Assembly (NCBI GenBank): GCA_014896375.1
Contig: JADBKN010000018.1
Location: 1-39,901, forward strand
Length of the DNA stretch: 39,901 bases
From: Bacillota bacterium
GTDB lineage: Bacteria; Bacillota; Sulfobacillia; RBS10-35; Bu92
Direction: 5' to 3'
In this document: in pieces, positions 13,172 through 21,078 of the stretch
How positions within the stretch are numbered: position 1 is the first letter of the stretch
How the letters are laid out: every line of letters starts with the position of its first letter
Notes under the pieces: generated by a model
The model's database searches: none
What the model was told of the DNA's origin: nothing
What the model saw: only the letters and a program-made list of their open reading frames with translations
Program-made: the position numbers and the translations under genes

Positions 13172-14062
13172 GTGGTCGAAGTGCGCCAGGAGATCATCAC
13201 GACGCCATGGACGGAGGAGGAGGACCGGCTGCTCAAGGCCGGTATCCGCGAAGGGCTGCCGCTCACGGGCAATCTCACGGCCACGGCCGCCGGGCTGCAT
13301 CGCCGGTTGCGGCGCCGGCCGAGCGCCATCATGCAGCGCGTCAACGCGCTGCGCCGCCTGGACCCCGAGTTCGACCGCTTCATCCGGCAGCACATCCACC
13401 GTGTCGATGAAGGCAGCGCGCCGCTGGCCGGGATGTCTCAGGGCCAGCGCGGGCGGCTGGCGCCGGAGGCGGCCCCGCGGGCCGCGGCCCCGGCTCCCGG
13501 GCGGGCCTCGTCGAGGCCTCCGGCCGGGGGCCGTGCCGCCGCCCCCGCGCCCGCACCCGCCGGCGCGGTCCGCGCACCCGGGGCCCCCGCGCCCGCATCC
13601 GCCGCCGCGGCCCCCGCCCCCGCGTGCCCCGTGACGCAGCCCCCGGCCCAGCGCGTGCGCGTCGCCGACGCGCTCGTCGCCTGGCTTGAGAAGTACGCCG
13701 GCGCACTGCCGGCCGATGCTCATGTCCGTGTGGAGGGGTGGCTCGGTCGCCACGGGGAGGCTGAGGTGGCGATGGCTCTGGCGGATGCGCTCATGCGCTC
13801 CAATGAGCTGATTCTGGATCGCGCGGAGGCAGAGCTTCGGCGTCGCGCCGCCGAGAAGGGGAGTGGGGCACCGCCGGCAACGCCGGCGGCCGCTCCGGTG
13901 GCCGCTGCGCAGGCCGTGCAGCTGTTGCCTCCGGTGGCTCCGGCGGCCGCTCCAGAGGCCGTGCCGGCGGGGACGCCGCCGCCCGTTCCCGAGGGGACCC
14001 GCCCGGCGCCCCGTCCAGCGGGGAGCCGTCCGGCTGCAGGGCCAGCTGCTGCACGGTCGTGA
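13172..14062 (+). CDS. Myb/SANT-like DNA-binding protein (RsfA-like N-terminus) with low-complexity tails
   Basis: A 296-residue protein. Residues of about 10-70 resemble a Myb/SANT helix-turn-helix as in prespore regulator RsfA: TTPWTEEEDRLLKAGIREG, then LHRRLRRRPSAIMQRVNAL. A Pro/Ala-rich linker (about 85-150) leads to a helical segment (RVRVADALVAWLEKYAGALP... VAMALADALMRSNEL, about 155-215), followed by a second Pro/Ala tail. The start is GTG 13172 with AAGGGG 8 nt upstream; the ATG at 13151 is an alternative. Its last 272 bp overlap the response regulator gene on the other strand, exactly where both proteins become low-complexity. A sporulation role is inferred from the RsfA resemblance only. 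Confidence 0.65.
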   Translation: MVEVRQEIITTPWTEEEDRLLKAGIREGLPLTGNLTATAAGLHRRLRRRPSAIMQRVNALRRLDPEFDRFIRQHIHRVDEGSAPLAGMSQGQRGRLAPEAAPRAAAPAPGRASSRPPAGGRAAAPAPAPAGAVRAPGAPAPASAAAAPAPACPVTQPPAQRVRVADALVAWLEKYAGALPADAHVRVEGWLGRHGEAEVAMALADALMRSNELILDRAEAELRRRAAEKGSGAPPATPAAAPVAAAQAVQLLPPVAPAAAPEAVPAGTPPPVPEGTRPAPRPAGSRPAAGPAAARS

Positions 14063-14387
14063 TGAGATGGTCGATGGAGACGGGCTTCTCAAGGACCGCG
14101 TCGACACCCGTGAGCGCCTCGCGGGCGAGCATCAGGCTGCCCGTGATGACGCAGATGCGCACGCGCCGCCAACCCCACTCCACGCGGCAGATGCGCGCCA
14201 CTTCATCCCCGTTTAAACCCGGCATGATGAGGTCGAGGACCATGATGTCCGGCTCCGCCGGCGCCTGGCGGACGAAGTGGCCGCCCGAATTGAAGGAGCG
14301 CACGTCAAACGAGGCGCGCTGCAGCGCGATCGAGAAGATCTGGCGTATGGCTGGTTCGTCGTCGATGACGTAGACCGTGGCGGACAA
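13791..14387 (-). CDS. single-domain response regulator with low-complexity tail
   Basis: A 198-residue protein whose first about 120 residues are a receiver domain. Asp9/Asp10 (YVIDDEP) form the acidic pocket, Asp52 (IMVLDLIMPGLNG) is the phosphorylation site, and Thr82 (CVITGS) and Lys101 (VLEKPVS) complete the active site. No output domain follows; instead there are about 75 residues rich in Pro, Arg, Ala and Glu. That tail is encoded antisense to the tail of the SANT gene (13791-14062). A TTG at 14387 has GGGGG 9 nt upstream and gives MSATVYVIDDEP; a TTG at 14408 adds seven residues. No histidine kinase is nearby, so the partner is unknown; Spo0F-like phosphorelay use is conceivable. Confidence 0.78.
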   Translation of the reverse strand: MSATVYVIDDEPAIRQIFSIALQRASFDVRSFNSGGHFVRQAPAEPDIMVLDLIMPGLNGDEVARICRVEWGWRRVRICVITGSLMLAREALTGVDAVLEKPVSIDHLITTVQQLALQPDGSPLDGAPGGSPRERAAASPPARPLERPPEPPEATAARPAQRPPERPPALPAVPHSPSRRRDAEALPPRDPESAHWSA

Positions 14388-14562
14388 GCCTCGTGACCCC
14401 CGGGACAATACTATGGAACAATTGGACGGTGCGGACAGTCGAACGGTGTCGAGGCGGGAGAAAATTCTACACGCAGGATTTCGCTCGGGATGGGCGAATT
14501 CACCCGTTCCGTGGTGTCACCGCGCCGGCTGAGGCGGCGCTGGCGGAAAAGGGTGGCTGGGC

Positions 14563-15240
14563 GTGTTCGTGCGGGACGTGTGCGTGCGCAATGTGCAGTG
14601 CGTGACGGTGACGGCCACGGCCGAGGAGGCGCTGGCGCTCGTGGAGGCGACGGGCCTGCACTCCATTCCCGTCGTGCAGGACCAGGCGATCGTCGGCGTG
14701 ATCACGTCCGAGGCGCTCTATCAGCACAAGCTGGCGGGCCGCTCCGCGGAAGAGCCGGTGGGCTCCATCATGGGGCCGGCGCCGGACCCCGTGCGCTTCT
14801 CCTCGCTCGTCGAGGAGGCGGCCGCGCGCATGGTGGGCCAGCCGTACAACTTCCTCCCCGTCGTCGAGGCTGACGGCCGCTTCGCGGCGATCGTCACGCG
14901 GGACGCGCTCTTCGCCGAGCTCTGCCGCCTCTTCGGGCTCGGGGAGACGAACACGCGCTACACGCTGCTCGTCATCGACCGGCCGGGGCAGATCGCGCGC
15001 CTGGCGGAGATCGTCTACGAGCACCACGGCAACATCACCCATCTCATCACACACCGTACCGACCAGCCGGACCGCTACATCGTGGTCCTGCGCGTCTCGG
15101 TGGCGAGCCCCGGCCGCCTGGCGCACGCCTTCGCCATGGCGGGGTTCGGCGTGCTCGACGCCATCAATTTCGAGAACGGCCGGCGCATCGGCTCTGCGCT
15201 GGGCCTCCTCGCAGACCCGGACAGCGCCATCGAAGATTGA
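14563..15240 (+). CDS. CBS-CBS-ACT domain protein (AcuB-like)
   Basis: A 225-residue cytoplasmic protein with two CBS motifs and a C-terminal ACT domain. The first CBS is about 1-58 (MFVRDVCVRNVQCVTVTATA, LHSIPVVQDQAIVGVITSEA), the second about 65-122 (VGSIMGPAPDPVRFSS, YNFLPVVEADGRFAAIVTRD), and the ACT domain about 133-225 (RYTLLVIDRPGQIARLAEIV). This arrangement is that of AcuB, where the CBS pair binds adenosine nucleotides. No acuA or acuC is nearby, so an acetoin link is not supported. The GTG at 14563 has GGGTGG six bases upstream. The 154 bp before it, shared with the divergent response regulator, hold no clear promoter. Confidence 0.85.
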   Translation: MFVRDVCVRNVQCVTVTATAEEALALVEATGLHSIPVVQDQAIVGVITSEALYQHKLAGRSAEEPVGSIMGPAPDPVRFSSLVEEAAARMVGQPYNFLPVVEADGRFAAIVTRDALFAELCRLFGLGETNTRYTLLVIDRPGQIARLAEIVYEHHGNITHLITHRTDQPDRYIVVLRVSVASPGRLAHAFAMAGFGVLDAINFENGRRIGSALGLLADPDSAIED

Positions 15241-15261
15241 AACGGGGACGGAACGCCCCGC

Positions 15262-15552
15262 CTACTCCCGGATTTCCACGTCGTAGCCGCAGTCGTGGTT
15301 CAGGAGCGGCCCGACGATGAACCTGCCGTCTGTCCAGGCCACCATCACCTGCTCGGCTTCCTCGGCCGCCGCCGCGTCCACGGCGAACGGCACGCCGGCC
15401 ACCACGCCCGTGTGGTCGCCTGCCCGGACGCGGTCGAAGGACAGCTGCCACGACCCGTCCGGCGCCACCTGGATGCGCACGGCCTCCCCGCCCGCGGCCT
15501 GCAACTCGCGCAGAAGCCGCTGGGCGGTGTCGCGGCTGACGAGAATGTCCAT
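15262..15552 (-). CDS. HesB/IscA-like (Fe-S biogenesis fold) small protein
   Basis: A 96-residue protein: MDILVSRDTAQRLLRELQ, AVRIQVAPDGSWQLSFDRV, VAGVPFAVDAAAAEEAEQV, DGRFIVGPLLNHDCGYDVEI. The helix followed by strands, the G-V-PF-VD segment and a late Cys-Gly fit the HesB/IscA-like fold. The three-cysteine set of true A-type carriers is reduced to one Cys (NHDCGY), so an Fe-S carrier role is doubtful; YneR-like or selenoprotein-type relatives also lack it. ATG 15552 has GGGGAGG nine bases upstream, better than the in-frame ATG at 15570. It converges with the CBS-ACT gene, 21 bp away. Confidence 0.6.
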   Translation of the reverse strand: MDILVSRDTAQRLLRELQAAGGEAVRIQVAPDGSWQLSFDRVRAGDHTGVVAGVPFAVDAAAAEEAEQVMVAWTDGRFIVGPLLNHDCGYDVEIRE

Positions 15553-15633
15553 CGGTCGACGCCTCCCCATCTAGGGTACTCCACTTGAGGGCGGAAACGT
15601 CGCACGGCGCGGGACCGCAGCTGCAGCCGGCGC

Positions 15634-16869
15634 CTATCGCGCGCCGCGGATGCGCCAGACGAGGACGGAGCCCAGGAGCCCGGTGGCGAAAGCGGCCGCG
15701 AAGAGCGCGGGATAGGCGAGGTCCGGGCCGAGGCGCCCGCCGAACGCCAGCGCCCAGGCGCCCACGGCCGGGGCCGCGACCTGCGGCAGGATCGAGGCGA
15801 TGCTCCACAAGCCGAGGTCTTTCGCGGCGTGCGCGGAGGAGGGCAGCACGTCGACGGCCAGCGCCCAGTCGACGCTCGTGAAGGCGCCGTAGCCGAGACC
15901 GAAGACGATGCCGCCCGCGAGGACCAGCGGCCACGCGTGGACGAAGGCGAAGAGCGCCGCGGTGCCGGCCATCAGCACGCCGGCGGCCGCGACGAGCGGC
16001 CGGCGGCCCAGCCGGTCGGAGGCCGCCCCGGCGAGCATGGCGCTCACCGTGGCGCCGAGGAGCACAGCGAGGCTCACGAGGGTCGTCTTCTGTACGTAGC
16101 CTGCCGGCGAGATCTCGTCCTTGATGTAATACTCAAGGAACACCAGCAGGATGTAGAAGCTCAGCATGACGAGCCCCCGCGTGATGAAGAGCCAGGCGAA
16201 GTCCGGGTGGCGGCGCGGGCTCACCCAGAAGGAGCGCCAGAGCTCCGCCCAGGAAGGCGGCTCGCCGCCCAGCGCCTCCGGCACGCGCCGCACGGTGACG
16301 GCGAGGCAGAGGAGCAGCACGAGGACGATCACCCCGTAGAAGCCCGCTGTGTGCCCGGGCCGCACGAGAACTCCCGCCAGGCCCACGCCGGCGATGTTGC
16401 CGAGCATCGTCATGAGCCCCATGTAGCCGGAGGCGGTGCCGCGCTTCTCCGGCGGCACGAGGTCCGGGATGTACCCCTGGTACGCCGCGCCGGCGACGTT
16501 GTTCGTCAGCTGGACGAGGAGGAGTGCCGCCAGAAGGGCGCTGAAGGACGGCGCGTAGGCCAGGGCGATGAGCGCGGCGGCATTCCCCAGCGTGCCGGCG
16601 ATGAGGAACGGCCGGCGCCCGGCAAGCGGCCGGAGCCGGTCGCTGAGCGCGCCGAAGAGCGGCTGCGCGACCATCGCCACGACGGCGCCCCAGGCCACGG
16701 CGAGGCCCAGGGCGCGCGCCTTCTCGGCTTCCGGGACGTAGTGCAGGACCTGCGTGGGGATGACGATCGTCAGGAGGGCACCCCAGTGAAAGTTGAGGGC
16801 GAACCAGAACACGGAGAGGCTGAACCCGTCCGGCAGCGGGCGGCGCTCCAATGGCACGGCGGTTGTCAC
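15634..16869 (-). CDS. MFS transporter (GPH/SUT-like motifs)
   Basis: A 411-residue membrane protein with about 12 transmembrane segments. GALSDRLRPLAGRRPFLIAG between helices 2 and 3 and GAASDRLGRRPLVAAAG between helices 8 and 9 are the duplicated MFS loop motifs. The form SDR...GRRPFL with FWFALNFHWGALLTIVIP at the start recalls the sugar-cation symporter (SUT/GPH) branch; the substrate is not known. The start codon at 16869 overlaps the stop of the upstream YHS gene by 4 bp, so the two are coupled. The last gene of the phosphate transport unit is only 23 bp further upstream, so all may be co-transcribed. Confidence 0.85.
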   Translation of the reverse strand: MTTAVPLERRPLPDGFSLSVFWFALNFHWGALLTIVIPTQVLHYVPEAEKARALGLAVAWGAVVAMVAQPLFGALSDRLRPLAGRRPFLIAGTLGNAAALIALAYAPSFSALLAALLLVQLTNNVAGAAYQGYIPDLVPPEKRGTASGYMGLMTMLGNIAGVGLAGVLVRPGHTAGFYGVIVLVLLLCLAVTVRRVPEALGGEPPSWAELWRSFWVSPRRHPDFAWLFITRGLVMLSFYILLVFLEYYIKDEISPAGYVQKTTLVSLAVLLGATVSAMLAGAASDRLGRRPLVAAAGVLMAGTAALFAFVHAWPLVLAGGIVFGLGYGAFTSVDWALAVDVLPSSAHAAKDLGLWSIASILPQVAAPAVGAWALAFGGRLGPDLAYPALFAAAFATGLLGSVLVWRIRGAR

Positions 16870-17060
16870 GACGGATCCTCGCCCAGGGCGGCGCCGTCCC
16901 CGTCCGGATCGAGGTACCGCTCCGGCTCCTTCAGGAACGCGTCGCGACAGTACGCGCCGCAGAAGTAGAGCGTCCGCCCGCCGTGCTCCAGGATCTCGGC
17001 GCCGAGCTCAGCGGCCGTCTCCTCGTCCATGCCCATGCCGCAGACCGGGCAGCGGACCAT
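16866..17060 (-). CDS. YHS-domain metal-binding protein
   Basis: A 64-residue protein consisting of one YHS domain: VRCPVCGMGMDEETAA, then TLYFCGAYCRDAFLKEPERY. The CPVCGM and YFC-x3-C-x3-F motifs bind a metal, often copper or another heavy metal, and occur alone or fused to metal transporters. ATG 17060 was chosen over an in-frame GTG at 17075, since GGTGAGGGG then sits at Shine-Dalgarno distance. The overlap with the MFS start suggests that the protein works with that transporter; this is inference. Confidence 0.82.
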   Translation of the reverse strand: MVRCPVCGMGMDEETAAELGAEILEHGGRTLYFCGAYCRDAFLKEPERYLDPDGDGAALGEDPS

Positions 17061-17082
17061 GACCCCACCCCTCACCTTGACA

Positions 17083-18075
17083 CTAGAGGAGCCGGATCAC
17101 CTCGTAAAGGGCGCCGGCCAGCACGCTGGTCGCGGGGATGGTCACGAACATGGCGATGATGATCTCCGTGGCGATGACCCAGCGCACCTGCCGCACGTTC
17201 TTCGCGCTGCCCACGCCCATCACGCTTGAGGCGATGACGTGCGTGGTGCTCACCGGCATCTTGAAGACGCTCGCCAGGCTGATGATCGTCGCGGCGGCGA
17301 ACTCGGAGGCGAAGCCGTGCACGGGGGCGAGGCGGATCATGCGCACGCCCAGCGTGTGGATGATGCGCCATCCCCCGGCGGCCGTGCCGGCCGCCATTGT
17401 GATGGCGGCGACGAGCTTCACCCAGAGAGGCACCTGGAAGGAGGGCAACGCGCCGGCGGCGACGAGCGCCACCGTGATGATGCCCATGGACTTTTGTGCG
17501 TCGTTCAGGCCGTGGGTGAGGGACATCCAAGCGGCCGAGAGGATCTGGAACTTGGAGAACCAGGCGTTGACGCGCGCCGGCGTCCAGTTGCGGAGAAGGA
17601 TGTAAAGGAGCGACATCATGAGGAAGCCGGCCGCGAGCCCGGCGGGCGGCGAGACAAGGAGGGGGAGGAGCACCTTGCTGTAGGCTGTTGGCTCCACGAC
17701 GCTCCACCCGTGGGCCGCCAGGGCCGCACCGAGGATGCCGCCGATGAGCGCGTGCGACGAGCTTGAGGGAATGCCGTAGTACCACGTGATCAGATTCCAC
17801 AGGATGGCCGCGAGCAGCCCGGCGAGGAGAATCGTGAGCGTGACCGACGACGGGTTGACGATGCCCTTGCCGATCGTCGCGGCCACGCCGGTGGAGAGCA
17901 GTGCCCCCACGAAGTTCAATGCACCCGACATCAGCACCGCCTGGCGCGGCGTGAGCACGCGGGTCGAAACCGACGTGGCGATGGCGTTCGCCGTGTCGTG
18001 GAAGCCGTTGATGTAATCGAACACCAGGGCGGCGAGCACGACGAGCACTACGGTGCCGGTTGTCGCCTCAGGCAT
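17083..18075 (-). CDS. pit: PiT-family low-affinity phosphate transporter
   Basis: A 330-residue integral membrane protein of the PiT family, which moves inorganic phosphate (as metal phosphate) with H+ or Na+. The two inverted-repeat signature motifs are present: FDYINGFHDTANAIATSVST near the N-terminus and AWMSLTHGLNDAQKSMGIIT in the second half. So are the GIPSSSSHALIGGILG loop and PVSTTHVIASSVMGVG near the end. Length is normal for the short bacterial form. The ATG overlaps the stop of the DUF47 gene by 8 bp, the standard DUF47-pit pair. Confidence 0.95.
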   Translation of the reverse strand: MPEATTGTVVLVVLAALVFDYINGFHDTANAIATSVSTRVLTPRQAVLMSGALNFVGALLSTGVAATIGKGIVNPSSVTLTILLAGLLAAILWNLITWYYGIPSSSSHALIGGILGAALAAHGWSVVEPTAYSKVLLPLLVSPPAGLAAGFLMMSLLYILLRNWTPARVNAWFSKFQILSAAWMSLTHGLNDAQKSMGIITVALVAAGALPSFQVPLWVKLVAAITMAAGTAAGGWRIIHTLGVRMIRLAPVHGFASEFAAATIISLASVFKMPVSTTHVIASSVMGVGSAKNVRQVRWVIATEIIIAMFVTIPATSVLAGALYEVIRLL

Positions 18076-18697
18076 GCTTGATGACGATCCTCTCGATGGT
18101 GTCGGCCACGTCCTCGCAGTGGTCCGAAGCCTCTTCCAGCGCCTCGCTGATCTCCTTCAGCTTGAAGACCTCCAGCGCCGGGAGCTTGTCGTTGTGGAAG
18201 AGCGACGCCATGCCGGAGCGGTAGTGCCGGTCCATCTCGCTCTCCGCCGCCTTGAGGTCCTGGATGGCGCGCATGAGCTCGGTCTTGTTCAAGTTACGCA
18301 GATCGGCGATCATGCGCACCAGCGCGCCCGTCTCGCGGCAGAGCCCGGCGGCCTGTGCTTCGATCTCCGGGATGAGGCGCTCGATGGAGTAGAGCTCAAT
18401 GCGGTCGGCGACGCCTTCGATCACGTCGAGGATGAACTCCATGCCGGACGCGATGGCGTAGATGTCCTCGCGGTCGAGCGGGGTGATGAACGAGCGGTTG
18501 AGCTCGTCGATGATCTCGCGCTCGATGCCGTCGCCCTCGTGCTCCACCTCCCGCACGTGCTCCGACCACTGCTTGCGGTCCGCGGCCGCGGAGAAGCGCT
18601 CGATCACGCCGCGCAGGGCTTCGGCGCCGCGGTGCACGGCTTCGGCCTGGCGCGTAAGGAGGTCGTAGAACCGGCTGCGCTTCGTCGAGATGAACAC
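18068..18697 (-). CDS. DUF47 (PhoU-like) Pit accessory protein
   Basis: A 209-residue all-helical cytoplasmic protein: TKRSRFYDLLTRQAEAVHRG, REVEHEGDGIEREIIDELNR, FITPLDREDIYAIASGMEFI, LRNLNKTELMRAIQDLKAAE and a final DHCEDVADTIERIVIKHA. The E-x-E-H-E-G-D and F-x-T-P-x-D-R-E-D segments define the DUF47/PhoU-like family that partners with PiT transporters and probably tunes their activity. The GTG at 18697 has AGGGGGGACAG upstream and a good promoter lies at 18727-18754. It is the first gene of the operon DUF47-pit, perhaps continuing to the YHS and MFS genes. Confidence 0.92.
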   Translation of the reverse strand: MFISTKRSRFYDLLTRQAEAVHRGAEALRGVIERFSAAADRKQWSEHVREVEHEGDGIEREIIDELNRSFITPLDREDIYAIASGMEFILDVIEGVADRIELYSIERLIPEIEAQAAGLCRETGALVRMIADLRNLNKTELMRAIQDLKAAESEMDRHYRSGMASLFHNDKLPALEVFKLKEISEALEEASDHCEDVADTIERIVIKHA

Positions 18698-18726
18698 GCC
18701 TGTCCCCCCTATGGCTATCCTCCCAC

Positions 18727-18754
18727 ATCTTACAGGGGCCGTCCTACTTCTCAA
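18727..18754 (-). promoter_or_regulatory. sigma-A-like promoter of the DUF47-pit operon
   Basis: On the minus strand TTGAGA (18754-18749), 16 bp, TAAGAT (18732-18727), 30 bp before the GTG of the DUF47 gene. Confidence 0.6.
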
Positions 18755-18832
18755 GTGCCTGCCGGCGTCGGCGTGCAGCCGCGTTCTACGGATCCGCGCG
18801 GCGCCATACCGATCTAGCGTGCGGAGGGGGTT

Positions 18833-19630
18833 TTGCGGGTGGAGGCGCGCCGCTGGGCGGTGGTCGTCGTGTTCGCGTCGCTCATCGCGGGGTGCGGCCG
18901 CGGGACGGCGGCTCCGGCCGGACCGGCGCTGGCGTGCGGGGAGGGGGTGCCGCCGGCCGGCGTGGCGGCCTCCCCCTCCTTCGGCGACTTCTGGCGGTCC
19001 GTCTTGGGGCGCATGCTGGCCGCCGGCGAGGAGCCGTCGCCGCAGGACCGCCGGCTCGTCATCGACCTCAACGAGCGCACGATCACGCTCTTCGTCAAGG
19101 GACAGAAGGTGAAGACGTACCCCGTGGCCATCGGCACGGAGGAGGACCCCTCTCCCGTGGGCGAGTTCCAGGTGGTGCACAAGGACCGCGACTGGGGCGA
19201 CGGCTTCGGGCCGCGCTGGATGGGCTTGAACGTGCCGTGGGGCATCTACGGCATCCACGGCACGAATAAGCCCTGGTCGATCGGCACGCGCGCCAGCCAC
19301 GGCTGCTTCCGCATGTACAACGAGGACGTGATCGAGCTCTTCCCCGAGGTGCCGCTGGGGACGCCGGTCGACATCGTGGGGCCGGATCCGGAGTACGTGC
19401 CGCGGGATCTCTACGAACCTGGGGAGAACGGCCAGGACGTCGTGGTGCTGCAATTCCTCCTCCGAAGGGCCGGGTGGAACTCCGGCCGTGCCGACGGCCG
19501 CTACGGCGACAACGTGGTGGCGGCGGTGAAACAGGCCGAGGCCTTCTATGGCCTGCCAGTGGACGGCCAGGCCGGCCGCGACCTGCAATGGCTTCTGGGC
19601 TTGCGCCACGAGGGTGAGGAATCGAAATGA
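18833..19630 (+). CDS. L,D-transpeptidase (YkuD) lipoprotein with C-terminal peptidoglycan-binding domain
   Basis: A 265-residue exported enzyme that forms or edits L,D-crosslinks in peptidoglycan. Residues 1-21 are a lipoprotein signal with lipobox LIAGC. Residues of about 72-180 are a YkuD domain: RLVIDLNERTITLFVKGQKV, DPSPVGEFQV and the catalytic region with His142 (GIHGTNKPWSIG) and His156/Cys158 (ASHGCFRMYNEDV). Residues of about 195-258 form a peptidoglycan-binding repeat (ENGQDVVVLQFLLRRAGWNS; DGRYGDNVVAAVKQAEAFYG). The TTG at 18833 follows GGAGGGGG closely; a GTG two codons later is equally possible. The stop overlaps the next start by ATGA, so both proteins are probably made together. 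Confidence 0.88.
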   Translation: MRVEARRWAVVVVFASLIAGCGRGTAAPAGPALACGEGVPPAGVAASPSFGDFWRSVLGRMLAAGEEPSPQDRRLVIDLNERTITLFVKGQKVKTYPVAIGTEEDPSPVGEFQVVHKDRDWGDGFGPRWMGLNVPWGIYGIHGTNKPWSIGTRASHGCFRMYNEDVIELFPEVPLGTPVDIVGPDPEYVPRDLYEPGENGQDVVVLQFLLRRAGWNSGRADGRYGDNVVAAVKQAEAFYGLPVDGQAGRDLQWLLGLRHEGEESK

Positions 19631-20955
19631 GCGGCCGAAGGGGAGCGTCTGGGCGCATGCGGCTTATCGCCGCCCTCTTGGCGCTCGCGGCGCTGGCCGG
19701 CGCGGTGGCGTACGGGGCGCTCGTGTGGTGGCCGGCGCGCCCGGGCTACAGCGGCGAGCGGCCCGCCTTCCGTCCGGTGGCATTGAACCCGAACGGACAC
19801 TACACCGTCACGCTGTGGGACGTCGACTACACCGTGCCGGGCGCGCCGTACCGCGGGCGCGTGGAGGCGTGGGCGGCGGCGTACCACAGGGCGCACCCAA
19901 ACATCACGGTGGAGGTGCGCCTCCTCCCGCCGGACGGCGCCCAGGCGGAACTTCAGGCGGCGCTGGCGCGGGGGCGCGCGCCGGACGTGTTCGCCGCTCC
20001 GTACGACTGGCCTCCGCTCGACACCGCCTGGCGCGTGCCGCTGGATCGTTATCTTCGGACGGGGAAAGGCGACGGGCGCGCCGGGACGGTGGACCCGTCC
20101 GCCTTTACGGACGCCGGTTTGGCGTCGCTGCGCGACACCCGTGGTCTGGCGGCGTTGCCGCGGTGGCTGGCTTTCTGGTGGTGGGTGGCCGACGGCCGGC
20201 GTCTCAAAGAGGACGGCGGCGCGCCCGGCCCGGACGACCTCCTTGTCGCGGTGGCGAAGAACGCCGAGCTCTGGTGGCGCATGAATCACGACGCGCTCGT
20301 GATGGACGCCGGCGGTGAGCGCGCCGCCCTGGAGATGTTCGCCGCGGCGGGGCCCTCGGAGGAGGCGTGGGCGCGCGCGGCGGCGGCGCTCGACGGGCTG
20401 GCGCGCGCCCAGGCGCTGCCGGCCGTGGACGCGGGGGCGGAGGAGACGGCGCTCATCCGCTTCGCCAAGCGGCAGGCGGTGGTGATCGGCGGCCTGACGC
20501 CGCCGGCCCTGGACCGTGTCATGCGCCGCCTCTCCTGGGCGATCCCCGTGCCGCCGCCGGGCGGGGCGGCGCCGGAGCCGCTGATCGGAGCTTCGGGTGT
20601 CTACGTCTTCTACCAAAGGCCGTACCAGGGTGTGGCGCACACGCAGGCGGCCGTGCAGGTGGCGCGGGACTACAGCCTGTGGCGCGATGCGGAGGTGGAG
20701 GCGGCTCTCGGTGTGGTGCCGGCGGGGCGGGAGGGCGCTGCCGCCTGGCAGGCCGGGGCGCCGAAGGCCTGGGCGGCGGCCGTGGGCTGGGCGCTCGCGG
20801 AAGCGGGCGCCGGGCGCGCGGTGGATTTCCCGCCGCGCTGGGACGAGCGCGCGCGCTCCGCGTGGGAGGCGGTCCGGCCGACCGTGGCGCGGCTCGTCCG
20901 CGGCGAGGATGTGCGCCTCAGCGATGCCGTCCGCGCCGCGTGGGGCCGGCCGTGA
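19627..20955 (+). CDS. membrane-anchored extracellular solute-binding-like protein
   Basis: A 442-residue protein with a short basic N-terminus and one hydrophobic segment (about 11-35, LIAALLALAALAGAVAYGAL) with no lipobox, so it probably stays as an anchor. The rest resembles a family 1 solute-binding protein: YTVTLWDVDYTVPG, EAWAAAYHRAHPNITVEVRL, LARGRAPDVFAAPYDWPPLD, later GASGVYVFYQRPYQGVAHTQ and WRDAEVEAALGVVPAGREGA. Such proteins normally deliver sugars to an ABC transporter, but no permease or ATPase gene is nearby. ATG overlap with the L,D-transpeptidase stop suggests joint envelope function. The ligand is unknown. Confidence 0.72.
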   Translation: MSGRRGASGRMRLIAALLALAALAGAVAYGALVWWPARPGYSGERPAFRPVALNPNGHYTVTLWDVDYTVPGAPYRGRVEAWAAAYHRAHPNITVEVRLLPPDGAQAELQAALARGRAPDVFAAPYDWPPLDTAWRVPLDRYLRTGKGDGRAGTVDPSAFTDAGLASLRDTRGLAALPRWLAFWWWVADGRRLKEDGGAPGPDDLLVAVAKNAELWWRMNHDALVMDAGGERAALEMFAAAGPSEEAWARAAAALDGLARAQALPAVDAGAEETALIRFAKRQAVVIGGLTPPALDRVMRRLSWAIPVPPPGGAAPEPLIGASGVYVFYQRPYQGVAHTQAAVQVARDYSLWRDAEVEAALGVVPAGREGAAAWQAGAPKAWAAAVGWALAEAGAGRAVDFPPRWDERARSAWEAVRPTVARLVRGEDVRLSDAVRAAWGRP

Positions 20956-21035
20956 GTCGCATCCGGCGGCGGCCGCGCGCGGCTCCGCGCCGTCGATGGG
21001 CACGGCAGGAACCCCCGACCCCTGTGACGAACTCT

Positions 21036-21049
21036 CGAACACGTGTTCG
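21036..21049 (+). promoter_or_regulatory. LexA (SOS) box, Gram-positive type
   Basis: CGAACACGTGTTCG matches the Bacillota/Actinobacteria LexA consensus CGAAC-N4-GTTCG perfectly. It is the centre of a perfect 24-bp palindrome (21031-21054). It lies 29 bp before the start of a DNA alkylation repair gene, so binding would block its promoter or early transcription. Good biological fit, not proven. Confidence 0.75.
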
Positions 21050-21078
21050 AGAGTTTGCAGCGTAAGGGGGAGACCCTG

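Noticed and set aside
13443-13630. Tandem repeat in the Pro/Ala-coding part of the SANT gene
   Set aside because: Irregular GCC/CCC codon runs explained by a low-complexity linker, with no fixed period.
11966-14107. A 713-codon open frame on the minus strand
   Set aside because: It runs through rnpB, its terminator, and two real genes; translation is low-complexity and has no family features.
14409-14562. Spo0A box (TGNCGAA-like) before the CBS-ACT or response regulator gene
   Set aside because: Only partial matches such as TGTCGAG; no convincing site.
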